NCBI RefSeq assembly: GCF_036378875.1
Contig: NZ_DASUVO010000003.1
Span: 1-64,000 of the forward strand
Origin: Actinophytocola sp036378875
GTDB lineage: Bacteria > Actinomycetota > Actinomycetes > Mycobacteriales > Pseudonocardiaceae
Direction: 5' to 3'
DNA length: 64,000 nt
Under the pieces are notes generated by a model. It did no database searches, was not told the DNA's origin, and was given only the letters and a program-made list of their open reading frames with translations. Made by a program: the position numbers and the translations under genes. Of this stretch, positions 18,601 through 25,848 are shown in pieces; position 1 is the first letter of the stretch, and every line of letters starts with the position of its first letter.

Positions 18601-19475
18601 TTGTACGCCCGCACGTGCGTGGCGAACGCGTCGGTCGGCGAGAACGCGCGGTACTGGTCGTACTCGGTGCGGGACGCCGGGATCTCGTTGGCCACGAACC
18701 CCAGCTGGACCTTCACCGTCACCGTCTGTCCGGCCGCGACGGTGACATTGCCGGTCAGCACACCGTTGGCCGGGTTCAGGCCCTGCGCGGACAGGCGCGG
18801 GAAGATCGTCGTGAGTCGCTCGCCGCGGGAGTTGCGCACCTCATGGGTGCCGGTCAGCTCCGCGCCCGCCGCGGTGCGGGTGAACGGCGAGTCCACGGTC
18901 ATCGCGACCGTGCGGGACGCCGTGCCGGTGTTGGTCAGCGACACGTTGGTGACGGCGACGTTGTTGTTCGTGATGAACTTCCGCACGTTGGCCCGCACAC
19001 CGAGCCCGCTGTTGTTATATGTGCCGCTCCAGTAGCTCGGCGTCTGCAGCCGGTCCGCGACGACCTCGGCGAACCCGGAGCCGATGCCCACGGTGTAGGC
19101 GTTCTGGTTGGAGAAGGAGTTGAAGAACTCGTTGTAGTAGGCCACGCGGCCGCCGAACCCGATGACCGAGTTGTTGTGCTGTCGCATGTAGACGGTCCGG
19201 CCGCGGGTCATCAGCCAGCTGCCGGCCGGATCGTTGCCGCGTCGGGCAAGTAACCGGTCCATCCAGAAGTCGGTGCCACCAGCTTCCGCGTTGTACATCG
19301 CCTGCATCATCCGGTTGCTGTACGGCACCGGCTCAGCGGGTGGCGCTGCTCCGGTGAACGTCGGGAACCCGATGGTCTGTGCGGCGTTCGCGGGTGCGGC
19401 GACCGCGGTCAGCAACGCGCCGGCGAGTATCGCGGCGAGTGCAAGCGGTCTCCACTTCGCTGTGGAGATACGCAT
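15645..19475 (-). CDS. Secreted multidomain glycoside hydrolase with carbohydrate-binding domains
   Basis: Large exported protein of 1276 aa. ATG at 19475 follows GGAGGTGACGAA. Signal peptide MRISTAKWRPLALAAILAG...ANA. Residues about 50-300 are a beta-sandwich; about 300-730 look like an (alpha/alpha)6 barrel of the MGH1/GH63-like type (KHIYYRWWLMRFNYL, SIEGVLGYNNAIAL, WNAWAAFIGGNTAWPDSNEYWFDW). Two discoidin-like (F5/8 type C) domains follow (about 860-985 and 1085-1200), with a PKD-like domain between them, and a bacterial Ig-like domain at the end. The CAZy family cannot be fixed by eye; GH142 is one possibility because of the GH127 neighbour. Likely acts on plant polymer or glycoprotein glycans outside the cell. 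Confidence 0.75.
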   Translation of the reverse strand: MRISTAKWRPLALAAILAGALLTAVAAPANAAQTIGFPTFTGAAPPAEPVPYSNRMMQAMYNAEAGGTDFWMDRLLARRGNDPAGSWLMTRGRTVYMRQHNNSVIGFGGRVAYYNEFFNSFSNQNAYTVGIGSGFAEVVADRLQTPSYWSGTYNNSGLGVRANVRKFITNNNVAVTNVSLTNTGTASRTVAMTVDSPFTRTAAGAELTGTHEVRNSRGERLTTIFPRLSAQGLNPANGVLTGNVTVAAGQTVTVKVQLGFVANEIPASRTEYDQYRAFSPTDAFATHVRAYNRWWADNIPYIDVPEPAIKKHIYYRWWLMRFNYLDADIPGNDFQFPTSIEGVLGYNNAIALTVPMFIDDLKYLRDPMYSYGPWVSTGESSGGGRFVDNPGDPENWSNSYTQYIAEAAWRSYQIHGGQRPIAANLARYAEGDVKGQLSFYDHDNNGLIEYDWGALTGNDADAVSFHWRGGWLDRAESAYQYSGAMAAAGAYDMLGNTAKANEMRGIADRIRNAIVNVLWNPNRQLFEHRHVATNTLVPWKEINNYYPFSVGAIPNQQPYTNALRLFSDPAQYPLFPFYTANQFDKAEAASQGNPGSNNFSQINSTVQFRLFSSVLRNYTQSHITATDYKKLLYWNAWAAFIGGNTAWPDSNEYWFDWNPSTQTINGRSFIHHTILGSNNWTVIEDVAGLRPRTDARIELSPINVGWDRFMVDNLRYRDRDLTIVWDDPADGVARYPGVPQGYSGYIDGVRAFTVDRLTRLTWDPATGQVTLPSGGNVLFSTGIANMRAPQDVVQSGPRLLDMFQKAGADLNSTAPNLALNAPATASFTASGSNTAAAVNGTTISAPIWSSRGSPNAEDWYEVNLGAARPVDDVKLYFYRDRTTNGLAEPASYRVQYHNGTTWVDVPSQAKTPAVPRANYNDVRFPVLTAQRFRVMLTHQSGRKTALKEVQFFRTGTAAPPVSNVAPYALATVDSSFRSAGQARLTGEVKDDALPRGVLSAKWTKVSGPGTVIFTDQNAPNTLATFTQPGDYTLRLTASDGDRTSESTVTITAAAVPSVANMATGGAVSASYTSPWELADAVNDGVDPPSSNDGDNRRWGTWPEQGEQWIELEWPNPVRVNASDIYFFDDGGGVRLPASWRLQYWTGESFVDIPATYDVAADRYVHTDFAGVTTTRMRAVLHGETASVGVLEWQVHSEPSSVEPLRLDTQQGVPPALPATVTRVYADGTRVDSPVSWAPMSLAQVTRPGRFMLPGATSDIPLIVEATVHVRRGGQGG

Positions 19476-19496
19476 TTCGTCACCTCCGGAAGCGTC

Positions 19497-21389
19497 TCAC
19501 CCCCGAGGGAGCCAGACGCGCATGGTGGATGGACCGCGCCGGGCCCACCGGTGGTAAGGCACCAGGAGGACCGGTACGGGGTCGGATCTGCATGGGGGCG
19601 GTTCCGTTGGGACATAGGGCCAGCCGTCACCAGCCGGCTCTGTGAACCGCCCACGCACTGTGGCACCCTCCGGCGCGTCCTCCGGTGGCACGGAGACGTC
19701 GACAGTGAGGTCATCAAGGTTGTCCTGGTCGTCACCGGCCGACTCCGCGCACAGGACCACGGGGCCGCGCTCGACCGCGACGGAGCCCCTGGCGGCGTCG
19801 ATCCTCGGGTCCGGGAAAGTCCATCGTGGACGAACGGGCAGCTCGAGCCGGAGCTCGTCACCGACCGCGAACTCGCGGCGGACGGTCGCGACGCCCGGCT
19901 CGACCACCTCGCCGTCGAGCCGGGCGCCGCTGGCCCAGGCCGGGATGCGCATCGAGAGCGCCCACGGCCCGCCGGCCGTCTCCGTGACCCGCACCGCCAC
20001 AGTGCCGGTCTCCGGATAGTCCGTCCGCACCCGAAGCCCCACCCGCCGACCGTCGGCGAGCCGGGTGCGCACGACCGCGTTGGCGTACTGATGAAGTTGC
20101 ACGCCCTCGCTGTCCACAGTGGTCGTGTAGGTGGAGAGGCTCGCCAGCAGGCGAGCGATGTTGGCGAGGCAGCACGACACCTCGAACCACGGCGCGCGGC
20201 TCCCGGCCGCGAAGTGCAGCCGTTCCCGGTCGGCCGGCAGTGGCTCGCTCCGCTCCCGCTGGTGCAACGTGTTGGCGTAGAAGAAGGAACGCCCGTCGTC
20301 GCCGATCGAGGTGGCGACGACGTTGTAGAGCACGCGTTCGATGACGTCGGCGTAACGGGTCTCGCCAGTGGCCAGCAGCAGTCGCCAGGCGAGCATCACC
20401 GTCGCGATACCCGCGCACGTCTCCGAGTAGGCACGGTCGGCCGGGAGCACGAAGTCCTCGCCGAACGCCTCGTCGGCGTGCCGGGAGCCCATGCCGCCGG
20501 TGAGATAGGTGCGGCGGGCGAGCGTGCGGTCGAACTGGCCGGCGACCGCCTCGAGCAGCTCGTCGTCCCCGGTCTCGACGGCGACGTCGACCGCGCCGCA
20601 GGACAGGTAGAGCGCCCGCACCGAGTGTCCACGGAGGACCTTCGCGGAACGGACCGGCTCGTCGTCCTGGAAGTACTCCCAGCCGAAACGCGGCTCCGGC
20701 AGTGTGCGATAGCCGCGCCGGTCGATGAACAGGGCGGCCTGGTCGAGGTAACGCTGTTCCCCCGTGAGCCTGGCCAGCTCGACGAGCGCCGCCTCGATCT
20801 CCGGGTGCCCGCAGATACCGGACCGGCCGGTCGCGCCGAACGTGTCGCAGACCTGGTTGGCGGCGCGGCAGGCGATGGTGAGCAGGTCACTGTCGGGGTT
20901 GGTCCGCCCATGCGCGACCGCGGCCTGCAGCAGGTGACCGGTGCAGTAGAGCTCGTGGCCATAGGCGAGGTCGCTGTAGCGCGGCTGCTGTCCGGCACCG
21001 CCGAACGCGGTGTTGAGGTAGCCGTCGGGTGCCTGGGCCGGCGCGATGAGGCTGATCAGCTCGACCAGGTCGGCGTCGCGGTCCTGGTCGCCGGTGCGGC
21101 CGGCGTCCCAGGCCATGGCCTCCATGAGCTTGTAGACCTCGGAGTCGGCGAACTCCCGACCGCGCCGGACTCCCACGCCACCGGCGGCCTGCACGAAGTG
21201 GCCGGTCCAGCCGAGCTTGTCCATCCAGGCGCGGCCGTGGTCGATCGTCGCGTCGCTGTTGATCTGCTGGCGCGTACCCCAGAAACCGCCGACCAGGTGG
21301 ACCTCGCCGAGACCGAGGGGGCGCAGCGTGCCCTGGGTCGGGACAACAGGGCAGCCGCCAGTCGGTTCGACTCTCGGTGTCGCGGCCAC
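19497..21389 (-). CDS. GH127-family beta-L-arabinofuranosidase
   Basis: Glycoside hydrolase of the former DUF1680 group, 630 aa, first gene of the island operon. GTG at 21389 follows GGAGGCAGC; the frame is open further 5' but crosses the promoter. Zinc and catalytic residues line up with the HypBA1 pattern: Glu307 in DEAFGE (candidate acid/base), Glu323-x-Cys325 in SETCAGIA, and Cys406-Cys407 in SCCLANIAR (one is the nucleophile). No signal peptide, so it should act in the cytoplasm on imported arabino-oligosaccharides. The gene is 21 nt from the downstream secreted hydrolase and has its own LacI-type operator. Confidence 0.92.
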   Translation of the reverse strand: MAATPRVEPTGGCPVVPTQGTLRPLGLGEVHLVGGFWGTRQQINSDATIDHGRAWMDKLGWTGHFVQAAGGVGVRRGREFADSEVYKLMEAMAWDAGRTGDQDRDADLVELISLIAPAQAPDGYLNTAFGGAGQQPRYSDLAYGHELYCTGHLLQAAVAHGRTNPDSDLLTIACRAANQVCDTFGATGRSGICGHPEIEAALVELARLTGEQRYLDQAALFIDRRGYRTLPEPRFGWEYFQDDEPVRSAKVLRGHSVRALYLSCGAVDVAVETGDDELLEAVAGQFDRTLARRTYLTGGMGSRHADEAFGEDFVLPADRAYSETCAGIATVMLAWRLLLATGETRYADVIERVLYNVVATSIGDDGRSFFYANTLHQRERSEPLPADRERLHFAAGSRAPWFEVSCCLANIARLLASLSTYTTTVDSEGVQLHQYANAVVRTRLADGRRVGLRVRTDYPETGTVAVRVTETAGGPWALSMRIPAWASGARLDGEVVEPGVATVRREFAVGDELRLELPVRPRWTFPDPRIDAARGSVAVERGPVVLCAESAGDDQDNLDDLTVDVSVPPEDAPEGATVRGRFTEPAGDGWPYVPTEPPPCRSDPVPVLLVPYHRWARRGPSTMRVWLPRG

Positions 21390-21407
21390 GCTGCCTCCAC
21401 CCAGTCT

Positions 21408-21423
21408 CCGAAAACCTTTTCGG
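21408..21423. promoter_or_regulatory. LacI-type operator candidate
   Basis: Perfect inverted repeat CCGAAAA-CC-TTTTCGG, 7-bp arms with a 2-nt centre, 19 bases before the GH127 start. It sits where transcription from the predicted promoter at 21431-21460 would begin, so a bound repressor would block initiation. The LacI gene starts 53 nt away on the other side. Confidence 0.75.
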
Positions 21424-21430
21424 CCCCTCG

Positions 21431-21460
21431 ACCGTAGGACTGCCGCTAGAGTTGTGTCAA
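21431..21460 (-). promoter_or_regulatory. Sigma-70 type promoter of the island operon
   Basis: On the minus strand, TTGACA at 21460-21455 and TACGGT at 21436-21431 are separated by 18 nt. The expected transcription start is about 21424, next to the operator. Drives GH127 and the genes behind it. Confidence 0.6.
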
Positions 21461-21475
21461 GCATCGAAAGGTCTC

Positions 21476-22507
21476 ATGAAAGGCCAGCGGTTGACGAGGC
21501 AGCGTTCCGGGTCGGTCACCCTCACGGATGTGGCCAGGCTGGCCGGCGTGTCCGTGGCCACGGCGTCGAAGGCGCTCAACGGCCGCGACGAGGTCGCCCA
21601 GGCCACGCGCGGCCGTGTGCTGGCGGCCGCCGAGAAGCTGTCGTTCCAGCCGAACGCCCTGGCCCGCGGACTCATCTCGGGACGCACGAGCACCATCGGG
21701 CTGCTCACCGACGAACTCGGCGGCCGGTTCGCCATCCCGATCCTGCTCGGTGTCGAGAACGCACTCGGCAACGAGCAGATGTCCGTGCTGCTCTGCGACG
21801 CCCGCGACGACCCCATCCGGCGGCGGCACTACATCCGCACCCTGCTCGCGCGGCAGGTCGACGGCTTCATCGTGCTCGGGGACAGCAACGACATGCGCTC
21901 GTCGCTCACGGCGGACATCCCCGTGCCGGTCGTGTACGTGTACGGCGAGTCCGACGACCCGTCCGACCTGTCGCTGCTTGCCGACGACGCGGGCGGCGCC
22001 CGGCTGGCCGCCGAGCACCTGGTTTCGTTGAACCGCAAGCACATCGGACACATCACGGGCCCGTCGAGCTACCGCGCCGCCCGCGACCGCGTCACCGCGC
22101 TGCGTGCCGTGCTGTCCGAGGCGGGCCTGTCACTGGTCGGCGAACCCCTGTACGGCGAGTGGACACAGGCGTGGGGCCGGCAGGCGGGCCGGCTGCTGGC
22201 CACCGCACACCCGGAACTGGACGCGATCTTCTGCGGCAGCGACCAGGTGGCAACCGGCGTGGCACAGGCACTGGCCGACCTGGGCCGCCGCGTCCCGGAC
22301 GACGTGGCACTCGTCGGATTCGACAACTGGGAACTGTTCGCCGCCGACTGCCGCCCTCCACTCACGACGGTGGACGTGAACCTGGAACAACTGGGCGCGA
22401 CAGCGGTGTCCTACCTGTTCGCCGCCCTGGACGGCGAACACCACTCCGGCGTGATCCGCCAGCCCTGCCACCTGGTAGTCCGCGAGTCGACAAGCCCCAA
22501 GCCCTGA
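21476..22507 (+). CDS. LacI-family transcriptional regulator
   Basis: Repressor of 343 aa, divergent from the GH127 operon. ATG at 21476 is preceded by GAAAGG. The N-terminal helix-turn-helix is VTLTDVARLAGVSVATASKA followed by the hinge (LSFQPNALARGL). The periplasmic-binding-protein-like effector domain shows TIGLLTDELGG, HIGHITGPSSYRAARDR, DAIFCGSDQVATG and VALVGFDNWE. It probably binds the palindrome at 21408-21423 and releases it when a sugar from the substrate is present. Convergent with the ABC ATPase gene across a palindromic repeat array. Confidence 0.95.
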   Translation: MKGQRLTRQRSGSVTLTDVARLAGVSVATASKALNGRDEVAQATRGRVLAAAEKLSFQPNALARGLISGRTSTIGLLTDELGGRFAIPILLGVENALGNEQMSVLLCDARDDPIRRRHYIRTLLARQVDGFIVLGDSNDMRSSLTADIPVPVVYVYGESDDPSDLSLLADDAGGARLAAEHLVSLNRKHIGHITGPSSYRAARDRVTALRAVLSEAGLSLVGEPLYGEWTQAWGRQAGRLLATAHPELDAIFCGSDQVATGVAQALADLGRRVPDDVALVGFDNWELFAADCRPPLTTVDVNLEQLGATAVSYLFAALDGEHHSGVIRQPCHLVVRESTSPKP

Positions 22508-22645
22508 ACCCGCGCGTGTCCAACACAGGAGACCCGCGTGTCCAACGCTGTGGACCCGCGAGTTCAACAAATCGGGTTGTCGCGATTTGTTGAACTCAGC
22601 GGTGTGTTGTGTTGGACACGCGGGTCTGGGTGGTTGGACACGCGG
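22508..22645. repeat. Convergent palindromic array, element 2
   Basis: Occupies the entire gap between the LacI gene and the ABC ATPase gene. Left half: CCGCGCGTGTCCAACAC, CCGCGTGTCCAAC, CCGCGAGTTCAACAAATCG. Right half inverted: CGATTTGTTGAACTC, GTGTTGGACACGCGGGT, TTGGACACGCGG. The central stem GAGTTCAACAAATCG / CGATTTGTTGAACTC is perfect. Same layout as 5357-5506, and near-identical units to 52164-52298. It marks the right edge of the accessory island. Confidence 0.8.
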
Positions 22646-23575
22646 TTAGTCGACGAGGGTGCGGCCGGTCAGTCTCAGGAAGACGTCTTCCAGGGTGCTG
22701 CGGCGGACCAGGCTCGAGATCGGGTTCACGCCTCGGATGTGGACGGCGCCCAGTACCGCCTCGCCGTCCGCCGCGTACAGCAGGACCCGGTCCGGGAGGG
22801 CTTCGACGCGGTCGGCGAGGCCGTCGAGTCGGGGTTCCATGGCGTCGGTGTCCGTGCCCGGCGGGAAGCGCAGCTCGACCACCTCTTTGGTGGAGTAGCG
22901 GCCGATCAGCTCGGCGGGGCTGCCCTCGGCGGCGATGCGGCCGCGGTCCATCACGACCAGCCGGTCGCACAGCTGCTCGGCCTCGTCCATGTAGTGGGTC
23001 GTGATGATGAGCGTGACGCCGCTGTGCTTGAGCCGGAACAGGCGGTCCCACAGCAGGTGACGTGCCTGCGGGTCGAGGCCCGTGGTCGGCTCGTCGAGCA
23101 GGAGCAGCTCGGGGTCGTTGATCAGCGAGCGGGCGATCGTGAGGCGGCGTTTCATGCCGCCGGACAGTGCCTCGACCTCGTCGTCGGCACGCTCGGTGAG
23201 CTGAGCGAAGGCGAGCAGCTCGGTGGCCTTGGCCCGCACGTGGGCCTTGGGCAGTCCGAAGTAGCGGCCGTACACGTGCAGGTTCTGGCGCACGGTCAGC
23301 TCGGCGTCCAGGTTGTCCTGCTGCGGCACGACACCGAGCCGGGCACGGACACGTGGGCCGTCGCGGTCGGGGTCCATGCCGAGTACCCGCAGCTCACCGC
23401 CGGAACGTGGCGAGACGCAGCCGATCATGCGCATGGTCGACGACTTGCCGGCGCCGTTCGGGCCGAGGAAGCCGAACGCCTCGCCATGCCGGACCTCGAC
23501 GTCGATGCCGTCGACGGCGGCGAACTGGCCGAAACGTTTGACCAGTCCGCGTGCGATGACCAGGGCCTCAGCCAC
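22646..23575 (-). CDS. DrrA-type ABC exporter ATPase
   Basis: Nucleotide-binding subunit of an ABC exporter, 309 aa, GTG start at 23575. Walker A GPNGAGKSS, Q-loop VPQQD, signature LSGGMKRRLTIARSL, Walker B LLLLDEPTTGLDP and the H-loop ITTHYMDEAE are all present. The C-terminal RRSTLEDVFLRLTGRTL is typical of the DrrA branch. Its natural partners are the two ABC-2 permeases at 7951-9548, on the same strand and downstream, but about 13 kb of accessory DNA now lies between. If transcription stops at the adjoining repeat array, the permeases must use another promoter. Confidence 0.93.
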   Translation of the reverse strand: MAEALVIARGLVKRFGQFAAVDGIDVEVRHGEAFGFLGPNGAGKSSTMRMIGCVSPRSGGELRVLGMDPDRDGPRVRARLGVVPQQDNLDAELTVRQNLHVYGRYFGLPKAHVRAKATELLAFAQLTERADDEVEALSGGMKRRLTIARSLINDPELLLLDEPTTGLDPQARHLLWDRLFRLKHSGVTLIITTHYMDEAEQLCDRLVVMDRGRIAAEGSPAELIGRYSTKEVVELRFPPGTDTDAMEPRLDGLADRVEALPDRVLLYAADGEAVLGAVHIRGVNPISSLVRRSTLEDVFLRLTGRTLVD

Positions 23576-23619
23576 GTTCCGTAGCGTAGATGGCTGCGCT
23601 AACTGTCCGCTGTGCGAAA

Positions 23620-23647
23620 GGGGCTTGGCCGCGTTCGGCCAAGCCCC
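23620..23647 (-). terminator. Terminator after ndk
   Basis: Perfect 12-bp stem GGGGCTTGGCCG / CGGCCAAGCCCC with a CGTT loop, just downstream of the ndk stop on the minus strand and upstream of the ABC ATPase start. Confidence 0.85.
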
Positions 23648-23662
23648 CGACGGATTACCGGC

Positions 23663-24070
23663 TCAGACGCCCGGGAACCAGAGGTCGATCTCGCGCTTGG
23701 CGGACTCCGGCGAGTCCGAACCGTGCACGATGTTGAACTGGACCTCGAGCGCGAAGTCGCCTCGGATGCTGCCGGTCGCGGCCTGCACCGGGTTGGTGGC
23801 GCCGGCGAGCTGGCGGAACGCGGCGATCGCGTTGTCGCCCTCCACGACGGCCGCCACGAGGGGGCCCGACGTGATGAACTCGAGCAGCGACTCGAAGAAC
23901 GGCTTGCTGGCGTGCTCGGCGTAGTGCTGCTCGGCGACACTCCGCTCGACGTTGCGCAGCTCCAGCGCGGCCAGCGTCAGGCCCTTGCGCTCGATGCGGG
24001 AGATGACCTCGCCGACCAGCCCACGGCTGACGCCGTCCGGCTTGACCAGGACCAGGGTGCGCTCGCTCAC
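23663..24070 (-). CDS. ndk: Nucleoside-diphosphate kinase
   Basis: Transfers the gamma-phosphate of ATP to NDPs, balancing cytoplasmic NTP pools. 135 aa, the usual compact length. GTG at 24070. Starts with the typical TLVLVKPDGVSRGLVGEVI; the phospho-histidine is His116 in FNIVHGSDSPESA, followed by the conserved EIDLWFPG. Last gene of the valS-folC-DUF4233-ndk cluster, closed by a strong hairpin. Confidence 0.98.
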   Translation of the reverse strand: MSERTLVLVKPDGVSRGLVGEVISRIERKGLTLAALELRNVERSVAEQHYAEHASKPFFESLLEFITSGPLVAAVVEGDNAIAAFRQLAGATNPVQAATGSIRGDFALEVQFNIVHGSDSPESAKREIDLWFPGV

Positions 24071-24130
24071 GACTCCGGGTACTCCTTTGTAGGGGAACTT
24101 CTCGACGAGGAGCCTAGCTGGCGGCCTTCC

Positions 24131-24502
24131 TCAGTCCGTCTGCTGGCTCGGCAACCGGCCCTCGGCCATGCGCTTGGCGACGTCGTGGCGCATCCACAGC
24201 AGCGCAGCCCACACCAGACCGAACACCAGGCCGAGCACGCCGAGCGCGACCACCGCGAACCAGCACGCGATCATCACCAGCTGCAGGCCCGCCGCGACCC
24301 ACATCCCCCACGGCCGGCGAAGGAACGCGCAGGTCAGCAGCAGCGCCAGCGCCAGGGCGCCCACCAGCACGCCCTGCCAGGTGGCCAGACCGTCGCCCAG
24401 CTTCGCGACGACCGGCAGTGCCAGCAGGACCACGATGACCTCGAGCACCAGCGTCGCCGCCATCACGCTGACGAACGACTTCATCGGGTCCTTCGTGGTC
24501 AC
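24131..24502 (-). CDS. DUF4233 membrane protein
   Basis: Conserved actinobacterial membrane protein, 123 aa, with four hydrophobic segments (SVMAATLVLEVIVVLLALPV, WQGVLVGALALALLLTCAFL, WGMWVAAGLQLVMIACWFAVVAL, LGLVFGLVWAALLW). GTG at 24502 overlaps the folC stop by 4 nt (GTGA), so it is probably translationally coupled. It sits between folC and ndk in many actinobacteria. Function unknown. Confidence 0.9.
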   Translation of the reverse strand: MTTKDPMKSFVSVMAATLVLEVIVVLLALPVVAKLGDGLATWQGVLVGALALALLLTCAFLRRPWGMWVAAGLQLVMIACWFAVVALGVLGLVFGLVWAALLWMRHDVAKRMAEGRLPSQQTD

Positions 24503-25848
24503 GCGGGCTCCTTGCCGAACAGTGCGCGGGTCTCACCCGCGGTCACGACCGAGCCCGTGACGATCACGCCGACCCCGGACAGCGGCTCGTCCGTGTCCGC
24601 CTCCGACAGCGCGATGGCCGTCTCCACGGCGTCGTCGAGGCGGGGACGAACGTCCACCCGGTCCGGGCCGAAGATCTCCGTCGCGATCTCACCCAGTTCC
24701 TCGGCCGGCATGGCGCGGTCCGACGAGTTCGTCGTCAGCACCACCTCGTGCAGCACCGGCTCCAGTGCGGACAGGATCCCGCGGACGTCCTTGTCCCGCA
24801 TCACGCCGACCACGCCGACGAGGTTGCGGAACGCGAAGTCGGCCTCCAGTGCGTCCGCGAGTGCCTGCGCGCCGTGGGGATTGTGCGCGGCATCGACGAA
24901 AACCGTTGGCGCGGAACGAACTCGCTCCAGCCGGCCCGGCACGACGACCGACGCGAAGCCCTCGCGGATCGCCTCCTGATCCAGCATCCGTTGGGCGCCG
25001 GCACCGAAGAACGCCTCGACCGCCGCCAGCGCGATCGCCGCGTTGTTCGCCTGGTGCGGGCCGTGCAGCGGCAGGAAGATCTCCTCGTAGGCGCCGCCGA
25101 GGCCCTGCAGCTTCAGCATCTGCCCGCCGACGGCGACGTCCCGCCGCAGCACGCCGAACTCCATGCCCGCCCGCGCGACCGTGGCGTCCACCTCGACCGT
25201 GCGTCGCAGCAGGACCTCCATCACCTCGGGCCGCTGCTCGGCCAGCAACGCGACCGAGCCCTCCTTGATGATGCCGGCCTTCTCCTTCGCGATCCCCGCG
25301 ATGTCGGCGCCCAGGTACTCCACGTGGTCGATCGAGATCGGGGCGATCACCGCGACCTTCGCGTCGGCGACGTTCGTGGCGTCCCAGCCGCCGCCGAGGC
25401 CGACCTCGAGCACCGCGGCGTCGACGGGCGCGTCCGCGAACGCCGCGAACGCCATGCCGGTCAGCACCTCGAACTTGCTCATCCGCACCTCGGCGCCGCG
25501 GTCGATCATCTCGACGTACGGCTCGACGTCCCGGTACACCTCGACGTACCGCTCCGGCGCGATCGGGGTGCCGTCGATGGCGATCCGCTCGGTCACCAGC
25601 TGCAGGTGCGGGCTGGTGTACCGGCCGACCCGCAGGCCGATCCTGGTCAGCAGCGCGTCGATCATGCGGGTGACCGAGGTCTTCCCGTTGGTGCCGGCGA
25701 TGTGCAGGATCGGGTACGTCCGGTGGGGGTCACCGAGCAGGTCGACGAGCGCCCCGATCCGCTGCAGCGTCGGCTCGATCTTCGTTTCCGGCCAACGGGT
25801 GTTGAGCTCGATCTCGACCTGACGGAGATCGTCGAGTGCCTCAGTCAC
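24499..25848 (-). CDS. folC: Folylpolyglutamate / dihydrofolate synthase
   Basis: Adds glutamate to folates (and probably to dihydropteroate) in the cytoplasm, 449 aa. GTG at 25848 overlaps the valS stop by 8 nt. P-loop GTNGKTS at about residues 52-58, then SPHLQLVTERI, the Mur-ligase motif VGLGGGWDATN, SIDHVEYLG, EKAGIIKEG with the carbamylated Lys, and the C-terminal FVDAAHNPHGA. All key motifs are intact. Overlaps on both sides indicate a tight operon. Confidence 0.97.
   Translation of the reverse strand: MTEALDDLRQVEIELNTRWPETKIEPTLQRIGALVDLLGDPHRTYPILHIAGTNGKTSVTRMIDALLTRIGLRVGRYTSPHLQLVTERIAIDGTPIAPERYVEVYRDVEPYVEMIDRGAEVRMSKFEVLTGMAFAAFADAPVDAAVLEVGLGGGWDATNVADAKVAVIAPISIDHVEYLGADIAGIAKEKAGIIKEGSVALLAEQRPEVMEVLLRRTVEVDATVARAGMEFGVLRRDVAVGGQMLKLQGLGGAYEEIFLPLHGPHQANNAAIALAAVEAFFGAGAQRMLDQEAIREGFASVVVPGRLERVRSAPTVFVDAAHNPHGAQALADALEADFAFRNLVGVVGVMRDKDVRGILSALEPVLHEVVLTTNSSDRAMPAEELGEIATEIFGPDRVDVRPRLDDAVETAIALSEADTDEPLSGVGVIVTGSVVTAGETRALFGKEPA

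Noticed and set aside
22508..22645. Palindromic arrays as CRISPR arrays
   Set aside because: Units are arranged as inverted halves with 3-10 nt gaps, not direct repeats with unique spacers, and no cas genes are present.
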